Shown here: piece after piece, positions 33,532 through 42,486 of the stretch | Layout: every line of letters begins with the position of its first letter | Numbering within the stretch: the stretch's first letter is position 1 | NCBI GenBank assembly: GCA_002724245.1 | Contig: PBOG01000029.1 | Location: 1-60,257, forward strand | From: Planctomycetaceae bacterium | Lineage (GTDB): Bacteria > Planctomycetota > Planctomycetia > Pirellulales > Pirellulaceae | DNA: 60,257 bases | Direction of reading: 5' to 3' | The notes under the pieces: model-generated | The model's database searches: none | Seen by the model: only the letters and a program-made list of their open reading frames with translations | What the model was told of the DNA's origin: nothing | Program-made: the position numbers and the translations under genes

Positions 33532-35316
33532 ATGAGACTGGCGGTCCGAGGTTCATTGAATTGGCCCTTGTTGTCAGCGACGTTACTCTGTGTGATGGTT
33601 CCGACAGTCCTTGGGGCGGCGCAGCACCCGAACGTCGTTGTCATTTTGGCGGATGACCAGGGATGGGGCGACCTGAGTCTGCACGGCAACCGTAATCTAG
33701 CGACACCGCGTCTCGACCAATTGGCACTGCAAGGTGCTCGGTTCGATCGCTTTTTTGTTTGCCCTGTCTGTTCGCCTACCCGGGCTGAGTTCATGACGGG
33801 GCGCTACCATCCACGCAGCGGTGTGTACAGCACCTCGGCTGGTGGTGAACGTATGGACCTTGCTGAGCGGACCATCGCGGATACCTTTCGCGCTGCGGGA
33901 TACGCGACCGCGGCTTTTGGCAAGTGGCACAGCGGGATGCAGTATCCCTATCACCCTAATGGACGCGGATTTGACGAATACTACGGATTTTGTTCCGGCC
34001 ACTGGGGTAATTATTTTGACCCTCTGCTGGAACGGAATGGTCAGCTGGTGCGGGGGGAGGGATTCATCATCGATGATTTTACCAACCACGCCATCCGCTT
34101 CATGGAAGACAACCGCAACCGCCCGTTCTTTGTCTATCTGCCTTACAACACGCCACACTCTCCCATGCAGGTTCCCGACCGCTGGTGGGACAAGTTCCGC
34201 GAGAAAACGCTGGCATCACGGCATCGCGAACCCCAGCGGGAGAACGTTGCCCACGTCCGCGCCGCACTCGCCATGTGTGAGAATATTGACTGGAATGTGG
34301 GGCGGCTGCTGGACCGGCTCGATACGCTGCAGCTGGCAGACGATACGATCGTGGTCTATTTTTCCGATAACGGACCGAACGGGTTCCGTTACAACGGCGG
34401 CATGCGCGGTCGCAAGGGCTCAACCGATGAAGGGGGAGTGCGTTCACCTTTGTTCATTCGCTGGCCAGGACATATCTCGGCCGAGCGTGAGGTCCCGCAA
34501 ATTGCGTCGGTGACGGATCTGTTACCGACGCTGGCTGACTTGGCGGGTATTCCCCTTGCGAGCGAGAAACCACTGGATGGTATCAGCTTGAAACCGCTGT
34601 TGACCGCGGATGATCCCGACTGGCAGGAACGCCAGTTGTTTTCCCATTGGCGCGGTCGAGTCAGTGTGCGCACCCAGCGTTACCGACTGGATCATCGCGG
34701 ACGTCTTTACGACATGCTGCGTGATCCGGGGCAGCGTCGCGATGTTTCCACCTCGCAGCCGGATGTGGCAGCACGATTGCGTCTTGCGGTTGCGGAATGG
34801 AAGCAGGAACTGCTACCCGGATTGGAAGACCGAGATCGACCGTTTCCACTGGGTGATCCGGTTTATCGGTACACCCAGTTGCCGGCACGCGATGCGGTGA
34901 CCGAGGGCGGGATACGCCGTTCCAATCGGTTTCCGAATTGTTCGTACTTTACCAACTGGACTACGACCGACGATCGTATTCGCTGGGATGTCGAGGTTCG
35001 GCAGGCAGGCACTTACCACGTCGACGTCTATTACAGCTGTCCTGAAGGAGACGTCGGTTCCTCGATTGAGTTGCGGCATGGTGAAAGCCTGCTGACTGGC
35101 CGTGTCGCAGCCGCCCACGATCCGCAGCTCAGAGGTGCGGAACATGACCGAGTGAAACGGACGGAGTCTTACGTGAAGGAGTTTCGGGCGTTGCGGTTGG
35201 GTACCATCATTCTGCAGCAAGGACGCGCTCCGCTGAAGTTGCGCGCAACCGCGATACCCGGTTCACAGGTGATGGACTTTCGTTTGCTGATGTTCACGCG
35301 CGTCGAGGACCAATAA
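33532..35316 (+). CDS. Formylglycine-dependent sulfatase with C-terminal beta domain
   Basis: A 594-residue secreted arylsulfatase-family protein. The signal ([16 protein letters not shown]) is followed by [19 protein letters not shown] with the calcium-binding Asp pair. The catalytic motif is C80-S-P-T-R in [12 protein letters not shown], where the Cys is converted to formylglycine. [22 protein letters not shown] and [12 protein letters not shown] complete the active site. The last ~140 residues are an extra beta domain ([19 protein letters not shown]) common in planctomycete sulfatases and probably carbohydrate-binding. ATG 33532 is chosen because the frame extending to 33172 adds 120 residues with no domain. 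The next gene follows after 28 bp. Confidence 0.93.
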   Translation: MRLAVRGSLNWPLLSATLLCVMVPTVLGAAQHPNVVVILADDQGWGDLSLHGNRNLATPRLDQLALQGARFDRFFVCPVCSPTRAEFMTGRYHPRSGVYSTSAGGERMDLAERTIADTFRAAGYATAAFGKWHSGMQYPYHPNGRGFDEYYGFCSGHWGNYFDPLLERNGQLVRGEGFIIDDFTNHAIRFMEDNRNRPFFVYLPYNTPHSPMQVPDRWWDKFREKTLASRHREPQRENVAHVRAALAMCENIDWNVGRLLDRLDTLQLADDTIVVYFSDNGPNGFRYNGGMRGRKGSTDEGGVRSPLFIRWPGHISAEREVPQIASVTDLLPTLADLAGIPLASEKPLDGISLKPLLTADDPDWQERQLFSHWRGRVSVRTQRYRLDHRGRLYDMLRDPGQRRDVSTSQPDVAARLRLAVAEWKQELLPGLEDRDRPFPLGDPVYRYTQLPARDAVTEGGIRRSNRFPNCSYFTNWTTTDDRIRWDVEVRQAGTYHVDVYYSCPEGDVGSSIELRHGESLLTGRVAAAHDPQLRGAEHDRVKRTESYVKEFRALRLGTIILQQGRAPLKLRATAIPGSQVMDFRLLMFTRVEDQ

Positions 35317-35344
35317 CGCCTGTTTCAGGTGAAAGGGAAGGGGC

Positions 35345-38182
35345 ATGTTATTAAACCGAAGTGACTGCCGGTCGAACATTTGGTTCGCCATCTTGCTGTT
35401 TCTGCCGGCCATTGCCACTGCGGCGCAGCCGCGGGCGTTCCGGTGGGAAAGCGGGCAACTACGAGGCCCAGAGAAGCCGCCGGCTGCCACCTCAGCCATC
35501 TTGCAGTTGATCAATGCAGAGCAATTCGCTGAGGCGTTGCAGTCAATTTCCCAGTTTTCGGACGCCAGCCCACGCTTGCGTGGCACGCTCGGTTTGGCCG
35601 TCGCCGGCCACCTGGCGAATGACAATCCCGGTCCGGCGCTGCAGGTCTCGAAGAAATGGCTGGAACAGGCAATCGCAAGTGATGACCAGGATAGGCAGGC
35701 TCGAAAGTTACTCAATGAGTTGGATGTTTTTCAGACGCTCGATGCGGTGGTCTTGCCCTGGGCGCCGAATCTGGCCGGTCACAGCTGGGTTCCCGCTCCC
35801 CAGTTGTTGCCAGCACGCGACATGGTGCGCGATGGAAATTTGCAGCAGGGTCGCGATCGGATCGCGGCGCTCAAAGGGGCGGCTCCGCGAACCTATTTGC
35901 TTACCTATTGGCAGCTGGCGGCATTTTTCGAGAATCAGCCCGACTATGCTGAGGCCTTTGCCGTTCTAGTCGCTGACCTGGAGCAAGCGCTGGCCGACGT
36001 GCGGGGACGTGGTGACGAAGAAGACCAGCGCGCGGCGGCAGTACTGGGTCGATTATTGCGGGACGCCAAAACGCATGACTGGGCTTCGCTGACAGTTCCC
36101 CCGGAAAGTCTGTTGTATCCACGATCCATGCTGGAACCGATGCGCGCGTACTACTGGTGGTGGAAGCAAATGGGGGCGTCCCAGCGTCCCATGTCCAAGC
36201 AAGGGTTTGACGAGATCATCAGCGGTCAGCAGCAGCGTTTCCCCGAAAGCGCGATCGTCAAGATTTACACTGGTGGTCGTGTTCCCTGGGGTGCTGGGAT
36301 GCGTCCCCCGTCGCATCCCGGTGCACCGGAGTGGGCGCTCAATCAAAGTGAGTTGCGGGCGCGTGTCGACCATGTGGTGCGGTGGTGGTTTGAAGTGCGG
36401 CAGGAAGCGGACGGTCAGTTAGGTGGTGGCTGGGAAGACGACGTGGAATCGCTGCGACGGTTTAGCCAGTCGGCGTTGTTAACTGGCGATCGGTCGGTGG
36501 TCGATGGGATGCACCGGCTGGCCGATGGGGTGTGGGATCAGGGGATGGTGGTTAACGGGTTCGATCGGGAACTGAAGGATATTGAACATTCCAGTGAAAT
36601 GTCCGCTGATACCTCGGTTCTAGTGGCGCTGGATTACGGCAATCCCGAACCGGTGGAACGCTGTATGCAGACAGTCAAGACCATCGATGAAGTCCACTTT
36701 GGAACCAATCGGTCAGGGCGTCGGCAGTTTCGGTCAATGGTGCTCAGTGCGACCGAGGTCAGTGCCGGGGACAATCAGGCGTTTGATGTGTTGTATAGTG
36801 GCCGCGCGATGCGCCCGGTGGCGATGCTCGCCTGGTATTCCAGACATCCACGCGCTGTGAAATTGCTGGTCGATTGGTCTCGGACCTGGAGTGAAGCGGC
36901 GCTTCGCGAGGCTGATGGAAAGCCGGCGGGGATCTTCCCGGCGGCGATTCACTTCGGTGACGAACGACTCAACGGGAACAAGACCTGGTGGGATCCGGGT
37001 TTGGGAGAGCTCTACAGCTGGAAGCCGCAGGATCTCGACATGGTGTGGGCGAAAATTCTGTTGGCCTACCAGTTGACTGGCGACGTAACCCTGTTGCGTG
37101 GCGTACATGCCCAGTTAGACATCCTGCGCAGTTACCAGGGGAAGCAAATCGAGAATCCTGCCCCTGGCTCGCTCGATTGGGCGGGGATGCAGTTAAAAAA
37201 CCACTTGTGGCTGGCCCGCTGGTATCGCAGTTATACGGGCCGTTCCGACTACGATGATTTGATTGCCGCCGGCGGGGGGTATGGGCGTTTTCAGCTTACC
37301 GGCGACGTGCAGCAGTTGGGCAGGGTTCATGCCGGCCCTTTGGCTGCGATGCGGTTTAATTTGCCCATGTTAACCACTGAGGTGCGCGGTACTGATCGGA
37401 TCAATCTGTTGCCGTTTTCCTTGGTGGGACCCATGAGTGGTGGTCCGGTTGCGATCACACAGGCGCCCTCGTTTGCGGTCACGTGGCGCAAAGTCTCACC
37501 CGATTTTTCCGCTCTGGTGGGGGCTCGTGACCAGCGGTCCCTGGTTGCCTGGGTCTACACCGGTAGAGATAAGGAACAGCCTTTCGTTCAATTCTGGCAG
37601 TTACAGCCGGGGCGTTATCGACTGGAGCGCAAGGAGGATCGCGATGGTGACGGTACTGTGGACGATGTGGTTCGCCAGACAGTGCTCTTTGACCACCGCG
37701 AGCGGATGGGAGGGGTCGCCTTTACGCTGCCCGGCCGGACGCTTTGCCAGATACGGATTACGCAGCACGAGACCTTTGCAGCGGCGCCGCAATTGCGTCC
37801 TGATCTGGCCATCGGTGGCGACGATTTGCATCTTTTGCAGATTCCCGGCGAAGGGCGTCCAGGCAAGGCAGCAGTGACGGTCCACAACATTGGTGCTGCA
37901 GCGGTACACGACGCAAGGATCACAGTCCTGGAGCGTTCGCTGGAGACGGGTGCGGCGCACACCGTTCTGGAGCGAAACATCGGTGGCCTGCCTGCCCCGC
38001 AGGATTTGACCAGCCAACAGCGGACGATTGAATTCCAATGGTCTTCGCAGTTTTCCGGTGCTGTAGAGTTGCAGGTGCGCGTCGATGCTGGCGTGGAGGA
38101 GCTGGAAATCAGCACACAAAATAACGATCGTACGATTCCCGTTTCCGCAGCGGCACTGCCGGCTACGGAAGAGTCGCCCTGA
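35345..38182 (+). CDS. Large exported helical-barrel protein, probable polysaccharide-related
   Basis: A 945-residue exported protein (signal IWFAILLFLPAIATAA). The long middle part (~250-650) is helix-rich with repeated Trp/Tyr motifs like an (alpha/alpha)-toroid glycosidase or polysaccharide lyase (YYWWWKQMGASQ, VRWWFEVRQEADGQLGGGWE, HSSEMSADTSVLVALDYG, WWDPGLGELYSWKPQDLD). A beta domain follows with a calcium-type DRDGDGTVDD loop, and the C-terminus looks like a CARDB/Ig module (GKAAVTVHNIGAAAVHDARI). I cannot assign a family or catalytic residues. It lies 28 bp after the sulfatase with AAGGGG before the ATG, so the two are probably one operon acting on a sulfated polymer. Confidence 0.88.
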   Translation: MLLNRSDCRSNIWFAILLFLPAIATAAQPRAFRWESGQLRGPEKPPAATSAILQLINAEQFAEALQSISQFSDASPRLRGTLGLAVAGHLANDNPGPALQVSKKWLEQAIASDDQDRQARKLLNELDVFQTLDAVVLPWAPNLAGHSWVPAPQLLPARDMVRDGNLQQGRDRIAALKGAAPRTYLLTYWQLAAFFENQPDYAEAFAVLVADLEQALADVRGRGDEEDQRAAAVLGRLLRDAKTHDWASLTVPPESLLYPRSMLEPMRAYYWWWKQMGASQRPMSKQGFDEIISGQQQRFPESAIVKIYTGGRVPWGAGMRPPSHPGAPEWALNQSELRARVDHVVRWWFEVRQEADGQLGGGWEDDVESLRRFSQSALLTGDRSVVDGMHRLADGVWDQGMVVNGFDRELKDIEHSSEMSADTSVLVALDYGNPEPVERCMQTVKTIDEVHFGTNRSGRRQFRSMVLSATEVSAGDNQAFDVLYSGRAMRPVAMLAWYSRHPRAVKLLVDWSRTWSEAALREADGKPAGIFPAAIHFGDERLNGNKTWWDPGLGELYSWKPQDLDMVWAKILLAYQLTGDVTLLRGVHAQLDILRSYQGKQIENPAPGSLDWAGMQLKNHLWLARWYRSYTGRSDYDDLIAAGGGYGRFQLTGDVQQLGRVHAGPLAAMRFNLPMLTTEVRGTDRINLLPFSLVGPMSGGPVAITQAPSFAVTWRKVSPDFSALVGARDQRSLVAWVYTGRDKEQPFVQFWQLQPGRYRLERKEDRDGDGTVDDVVRQTVLFDHRERMGGVAFTLPGRTLCQIRITQHETFAAAPQLRPDLAIGGDDLHLLQIPGEGRPGKAAVTVHNIGAAAVHDARITVLERSLETGAAHTVLERNIGGLPAPQDLTSQQRTIEFQWSSQFSGAVELQVRVDAGVEELEISTQNNDRTIPVSAAALPATEESP

Positions 38183-38200
38183 GGGTGTGGACAGGACAGT

Positions 38201-38244
38201 GTCCCGGTGAAAGTCCAGCTACGTCTCGGTGAAAGTCCAGCTAC
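38201..38244 (+). repeat. Two copies of a 22-bp tandem repeat, with a partial third
   Basis: GTCCCGGTGAAAGTCCAGCTAC and GTCTCGG... are adjacent 22-bp units differing at one base; the shared core is CGGTGAAAGTCCAGCTAC (38205-38222 and 38227-38244). A degraded echo (AAAGTCCTGAAAGTT) follows. It is the most obvious repeat in the window and lies just after the 945-residue protein gene. Confidence 0.85.
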
Positions 38245-38418
38245 AAAGTCCTGAAAGTTGAGCGGAACCGTTGGTGCTGAAGGTCGGCGGCGCTATACTA
38301 CCGGCAGGCGAAATGCTCATTTGGGATGTGATGTCCTGGCCGCCTCCTCATTCTCTGAGATCACCTCGTAGAGGTGAGTCACAATACGAATTCTCGATAC
38401 CATCAGGGAGCCACCGCC

Positions 38419-39993
38419 ATGCGCCCACGTTGCTGGGATTTTGGAACACAGACCATTTCTCGTCGCGCCTGGCTGGCAGGTGCGGCCACGTTGGTGCTGC
38501 CGCCGTGGCAGGCGGGGCAGGTGGACGGTGTGGTGCGTCGTCGTGTACGGTTTGCCGAGAATCCATTTCAACTCGGCGTGGCTTCTGGTGATCCGACGCC
38601 GGATGGGGTGGTGTTGTGGACTCGGCTTGCCCCGCAGCCGTTGATTGGTGGTGGCATGCCGCCTGCGCGGGTGGAAGTGGGCTGGCAAGTCGCTCGTGAC
38701 GAGGGTTTTCAGCAGATCGTGCAGGAGGGAACCACCGTTGCGGCACCGCAACTTGCCCATTCGGTTCATGTCGAAGTGGCGGGACTCGATCCAGATCGGT
38801 GGTATTGGTATCGTTTTCGTGCCGGTAGCGAAGAGAGTCCAGTCGGTCGCACCCGGACTTTACCGGCTGTCGAGGCAACGCCCCAGGCGTTGCGATTTGC
38901 GTTTGCCTCGTGCCAGCATTTCGAGACCGGGTACTATACCGCCTATCAGCATATGGCGGCCGAAAACCTGGATTTGATTATTCACCTGGGTGACTATATC
39001 TACGAGGGGGCTGGCCGCGCGAACTTGATTCGCGAGCACACTGGTCTGGAGATCACATCACTGGAGGACTACCGTAACCGACATGCGCAGTATAAATCGG
39101 ACGGCGATCTGCAAACGGCACACGCGTCTTGTCCATGGCTGGTGACCTGGGATGACCACGAGTTCGACAACAACTACGCGTCAGAGGTGTCGGAACAGAC
39201 TGGCATCGACGAAGTCGCTTTCTTGGCGCGGCGGGCCAATGCCTATCAGGCTTACTACGAACATATGCCACTGCGTCGTTCGACGGTGCCTCGCGGTCCT
39301 GCGATGCAAATCTATCGTGCGGTGCCGTTTGGTAGGTTGGCCACATTTTTTGTGCTGGACACGCGCCAATACCGGTCGGATCAACCTAATGGTGATGGCA
39401 AGAAACCGCTGGAGGGCAGGGTTCTCGATCCCCAGGCAACCATGCTTGGCGCCCGGCAAGAGAGTTGGTTGACTGCAGGGTTGCTGCGGTCGGAAACGCA
39501 GTGGAATGTGCTGGCGCAGCAAGTCATGATGGCTCGAGTCGATCGGCTTCCCGGTGAGGGGGGGCACTATAGTATGGACCAGTGGTCCGGCTACGATGTG
39601 CCACGCAAACGCCTGTTGCAGTTTTTGGAAGACCGTCAGATTCCCAATCCGGTCGTTCTTACGGGGGACATCCACACCAATTACGTCAATGATTTGAAGG
39701 TTGATTTTGACCGTCCGGAATTGGCGACTATCGCCACCGAATTTGTGGGGACGTCGATCAGCTCCGCTGGTGATGGGATGGTCAAGGCGGCCTACACGGA
39801 TACCATGCTTGCCGAAAATGCATTTGTCCGTTTTCACAACGCGGAACGTGGGTATGTCAGTTGTACAGTGACCCCCGATACCTGGCGTGCCGACTATCAA
39901 GTCGTACCGTTTGTCACGCGGCGTGGCGCACCATTGATTACCCGGAAGTCATTTGTTGTTGCCGAGGGCAGGCCAGGCGCAGAGGCAGTTTGA
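38419..39993 (+). CDS. PhoD-type alkaline phosphatase/phosphodiesterase
   Basis: A 524-residue Tat-exported metallophosphatase. ATG 38419 has GGGAG eight bases upstream and opens a twin-arginine signal (TISRRAWLAGAATLVLPPW). The N-terminal PhoD Ig-like domain has FQLGVASGDPTPDGVVLWTR. The catalytic metal-binding blocks are FAFASCQHFETGYYTAYQ, LDLIIHLGDYIYE, TWDDHEFDNNYA and VVLTGDIHTNYVND. PhoD enzymes use Ca and Fe to release phosphate from organic mono- and diesters outside the cytoplasmic membrane. It faces the Sec-HEAT gene with 48 bp between stops. No Pho box was identified. Confidence 0.95.
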   Translation: MRPRCWDFGTQTISRRAWLAGAATLVLPPWQAGQVDGVVRRRVRFAENPFQLGVASGDPTPDGVVLWTRLAPQPLIGGGMPPARVEVGWQVARDEGFQQIVQEGTTVAAPQLAHSVHVEVAGLDPDRWYWYRFRAGSEESPVGRTRTLPAVEATPQALRFAFASCQHFETGYYTAYQHMAAENLDLIIHLGDYIYEGAGRANLIREHTGLEITSLEDYRNRHAQYKSDGDLQTAHASCPWLVTWDDHEFDNNYASEVSEQTGIDEVAFLARRANAYQAYYEHMPLRRSTVPRGPAMQIYRAVPFGRLATFFVLDTRQYRSDQPNGDGKKPLEGRVLDPQATMLGARQESWLTAGLLRSETQWNVLAQQVMMARVDRLPGEGGHYSMDQWSGYDVPRKRLLQFLEDRQIPNPVVLTGDIHTNYVNDLKVDFDRPELATIATEFVGTSISSAGDGMVKAAYTDTMLAENAFVRFHNAERGYVSCTVTPDTWRADYQVVPFVTRRGAPLITRKSFVVAEGRPGAEAV

Positions 39994-40003
39994 TTGGCGG
40001 TGA

Positions 40004-40021
40004 CCAGCGAGCGATCGCTGG
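40004..40021. terminator. Bidirectional hairpin between phoD-like and Sec-HEAT genes
   Basis: CCAGCGA-GCGA-TCGCTGG has a perfect 7-bp stem; read on the plus strand the loop is a GNRA tetraloop (GCGA). It lies between two convergent stops at 39993 and 40042. No T-run follows, so it may need Rho or act by RNA stability. Confidence 0.45.
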
Positions 40022-40041
40022 CCCATTCGCCTGGGATGGTA

Positions 40042-42306
40042 TTAGTACAGCGCCGGGGTAGTGAAGCCGCCGTCCGCACCCAGGAAAGGATTGTTGTCCC
40101 GTTCGGGTGGTGTTGGCGCCGATGGAACGCCAAGTTGCTGGAGAATTTTCTTGGCTTCGGGGTGTTTCATTCGACGCAGTGCATCTTGTGCAGCGCGTCG
40201 GACCGTTGGCTCTTTATGCTTGTGCAGCACACCGAGCGCGTGCGCCGCGGCTTGTGTGTTCTGCCGTTGCAGGTAAGAGATGCCCCGCGATTTGGACCGT
40301 GGATCCATACGCTGAATCGCCTTAACGATCAGTTGCGTGGCCTGCCGCTCTTTGAGTTGCGACAAGCGGAAACAGATGTTGCCCAGATGCACTGGTTGAA
40401 TCGTATCGAGGATGTCACCGATGACTGGGAGCGCGACGTCTGGGGGATAGTGCAGGATTCCCAGGAAGGCCGGGAAACGCAGGTCTTCCGGCCCTTGCCG
40501 CAATGTTGTTTCGAGAACTTGCCGTGCGGCTTCATCCTGTTTGACGGCCAATCCAACGGCGGCTTCAAGCCGAACTGATTGGACTGTGTCTTGTAACGCC
40601 GCGGCCAATAGATCGGCTGCCGGTTGATCTTTGTAGCGGAGACTGGAGAGCAGGCGGACTCCGCTTTCCCGGACTTCGGCGAGTGGATCGTCCAGAAAGT
40701 CTTCTACGTGGGGACGCAGTTGCCCGCGATAGCCGAAGAGAATACGCTCATAAATTTGCCGCAAACCGCGGTCGCGCAGCGGCCTGTGTAACTGCTTCAA
40801 GGTTCCGTTCAACACGTCAGGGTGCTGGGAAGCACCGATGGATTGGGACAGGTAGAACCGACCGACAGGTGACGCCTGTGGGAGTTTTGCCAACAGGAGA
40901 GGCGCGGCACCGAGTCCTAATCCCGCGGCTTCGCGGCTGGCCTGACGCATGGCCTGGGAATTGGTACCCTGGAAGACCTTCAGCAGGGTATTGACCTGGC
41001 TAGTTACGTATTGCTGCAGCCTTTGTTGGGTCTGCGGTGTATCCATCGCAGCCAGCGCTTTCAGCGCGATTTGACGTACCTGTGGTGCCGGATCCTCAAG
41101 AACGCTGAAATAGAGTTCGAGCGTTTCCACGCCATTGAGTTCTGCGAGGGCGCGTGTGGCCTGTTCACGCAGGCTTGCATTCTTATCATCCAGCAACGTT
41201 TTGAAACGGTGCAGGCTGGTTGCAGGCGCGATGCGATGGAGTGCCAGAGCGACCCCCACTCGATCAGGGTGCGCGGGGTTGCCGGCAAATTCCAGTAGCC
41301 GTGTTTTGGCCAGGTCAGAACCCAGATCGGCTAGTGCCAATAACGCTGCGCGGGTTAATGCAGGGTTGCCTTGCTGGGAGATGCGCAGCAGCGCCGGTTC
41401 CGCATTGGCAGGCCGCAATGTGCCGATCGCTGCCAAGGCTGCTTGTCGCACCATCTGAGCGTCGTCACGCAGCGCTGCCAGCGCGAGTGGCCCCGATTCG
41501 GTATCGTGGAACTGGGTGAGTAATTGCCAGCTGGCCGTACGTACCTCAGCGACTGGATCAAGACGTGCGGCGCGGACCGCTGGAAGCAATGCCGGAGAAC
41601 GGTTTCCCAGGAGGCCAGAGGCGACCGCGGTGCGCGACTGAACCTGTGAATCAGCATCTGTGAAAAACCGTGTCACGACCTGGCGGGCCTGGTCGGGGTG
41701 GTGTTTGGCCAACCGGAAGATTGCCAGTCCGCGCAACCCCGGGTCGGAGTGGTTGAGGTGCTCCCGTAGTGTCGTTAGCGAACTGGCCAGCAGCCGGTCG
41801 ACCGCTTCGTCCATCGCGGGGCCACGCAGGCCCTTGTAACGAATAACACCCTGGTCATCGAGGATATAGATCACCGGCCACGCAGTGACATTCCACGCAC
41901 TGGCAATCGGGCCGCTGGTATTACCACCATCCCAGAACGAACGCCAGGTAATGCGCTCGCGCTGGCGCGCCGCGATGACTTTGTCTTTGGGGTCACTGTT
42001 TACGCCGATGAGTGCGAATGGCTGATTCGCTAGCCGTTTGACGAGCGACCGCTCGTGCGGGTACATAGCCCGACACGGAGGTCACCAGTCACCCCAGAAG
42101 TCGAGTACCACGATTTTGCCGCGGTAGTCGCTTAGTTTGAACGCGTTTCCGTCCACGTCAACGCCGGTGATATCTGGCGCGACTTGCCCGATGCCGAGAG
42201 ATTCTGGTGGATGGGCATGCGCCGTAACCAGGCACGTGAGCAGATGCCAGCCCCATACCACGAGGGGAATGCGATGGGTCCAAGAGCGTGCTGCGATCAT
42301 CGGCAA
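40042..42306 (-). CDS. Predicted selenocysteine-containing TlpA-like thioredoxin fused to HEAT repeats
   Basis: One 754-residue frame read through a single in-frame TGA (42082-42084). The start at 42306 has GGAG nine bases upstream. Residues 1-32 are a signal peptide. Residues ~37-180 are a TlpA/redoxin thioredoxin fold: IGQVAPDITGVDVDG, GKIVVLDFWGDW, then U75-P-P-C78, RAMYPHERS, FALIGVNSD and the cis-Pro loop VTAWPVIYILDDQG. Residues ~185-720 are about a dozen HEAT repeats (AEVRTASWQLL, QMVRQAALAAIGTL, PQVRQIALKALAAM), and the tail is proline-rich. The TGA is exactly where the first Cys of CxxC belongs, and a SECIS-like hairpin lies 31 nt downstream. Predicted: secreted thiol/selenol redox enzyme with a protein-binding arm. 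Alternative: a very recent nonsense mutation. Confidence 0.8.
42041..42056 (-). promoter_or_regulatory. Bacterial SECIS-like hairpin 31 nt after the UGA
   Basis: The mRNA reads ACGAGC-GGUC-GCUCGU: a perfect 6-bp stem with a GGUC loop. A further 3-bp CCG/CGG helix (42058-42060 with 42034-42036) lies below a small internal loop. In the E. coli fdhF SECIS, the apical loop recognised by SelB is also GGUC on a short stem. Bacterial SECIS loops lie roughly 16-37 nt after the UGA; here 31 nt separate them. The hairpin lies inside coding sequence, as bacterial SECIS elements do. Confidence 0.72.
42082..42084 (-). other. In-frame UGA predicted to encode selenocysteine (U75)
   Basis: Minus-strand codons around it read G-D-W-TGA-P-P-C-R. 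The TGA takes the place of the nucleophilic first cysteine of a thioredoxin-type W-C-x-P-C site. Coding potential with family-conserved residues continues directly after it in the same frame for 679 codons without another stop. Confidence 0.75.
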
Positions 42307-42486
42307 CTTCTCCGCAAAGGACGCAACGGTTTCAAGTCCTGTCCAGATTGCATAGTCTGGTAGACGTCGTTCCCTGATCCACAGGGTAACTGTCGCAATC
42401 GGTTTCGGCTACCCTCTACAGCGAGACAAGACGCCATCCTCTTGGGGTGACTGCATCTAAACTCTGGCCAATGCGGAGAAAAGCTG

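Noticed and set aside
32912-33556. 214-codon minus-strand ORF across the tupC end
   Set aside because: Partly antisense to tupC, proline/arginine-rich shadow composition, no motif.
38201-38244. CRISPR array
   Set aside because: Only two directly adjacent units without spacers and no cas genes.
38205-38244. Group II intron fragment, because of the GGTGAAAGTCC string
   Set aside because: No domain V, reverse transcriptase or other intron structure is near.
40042-42066. A separate 674-codon gene starting at ATG 42066, with a 74-codon gene before it
   Set aside because: The first would begin in the middle of a thioredoxin fold with no signal peptide and the second would end at the active site. 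Both are in one frame, and the SECIS-like hairpin supports read-through.
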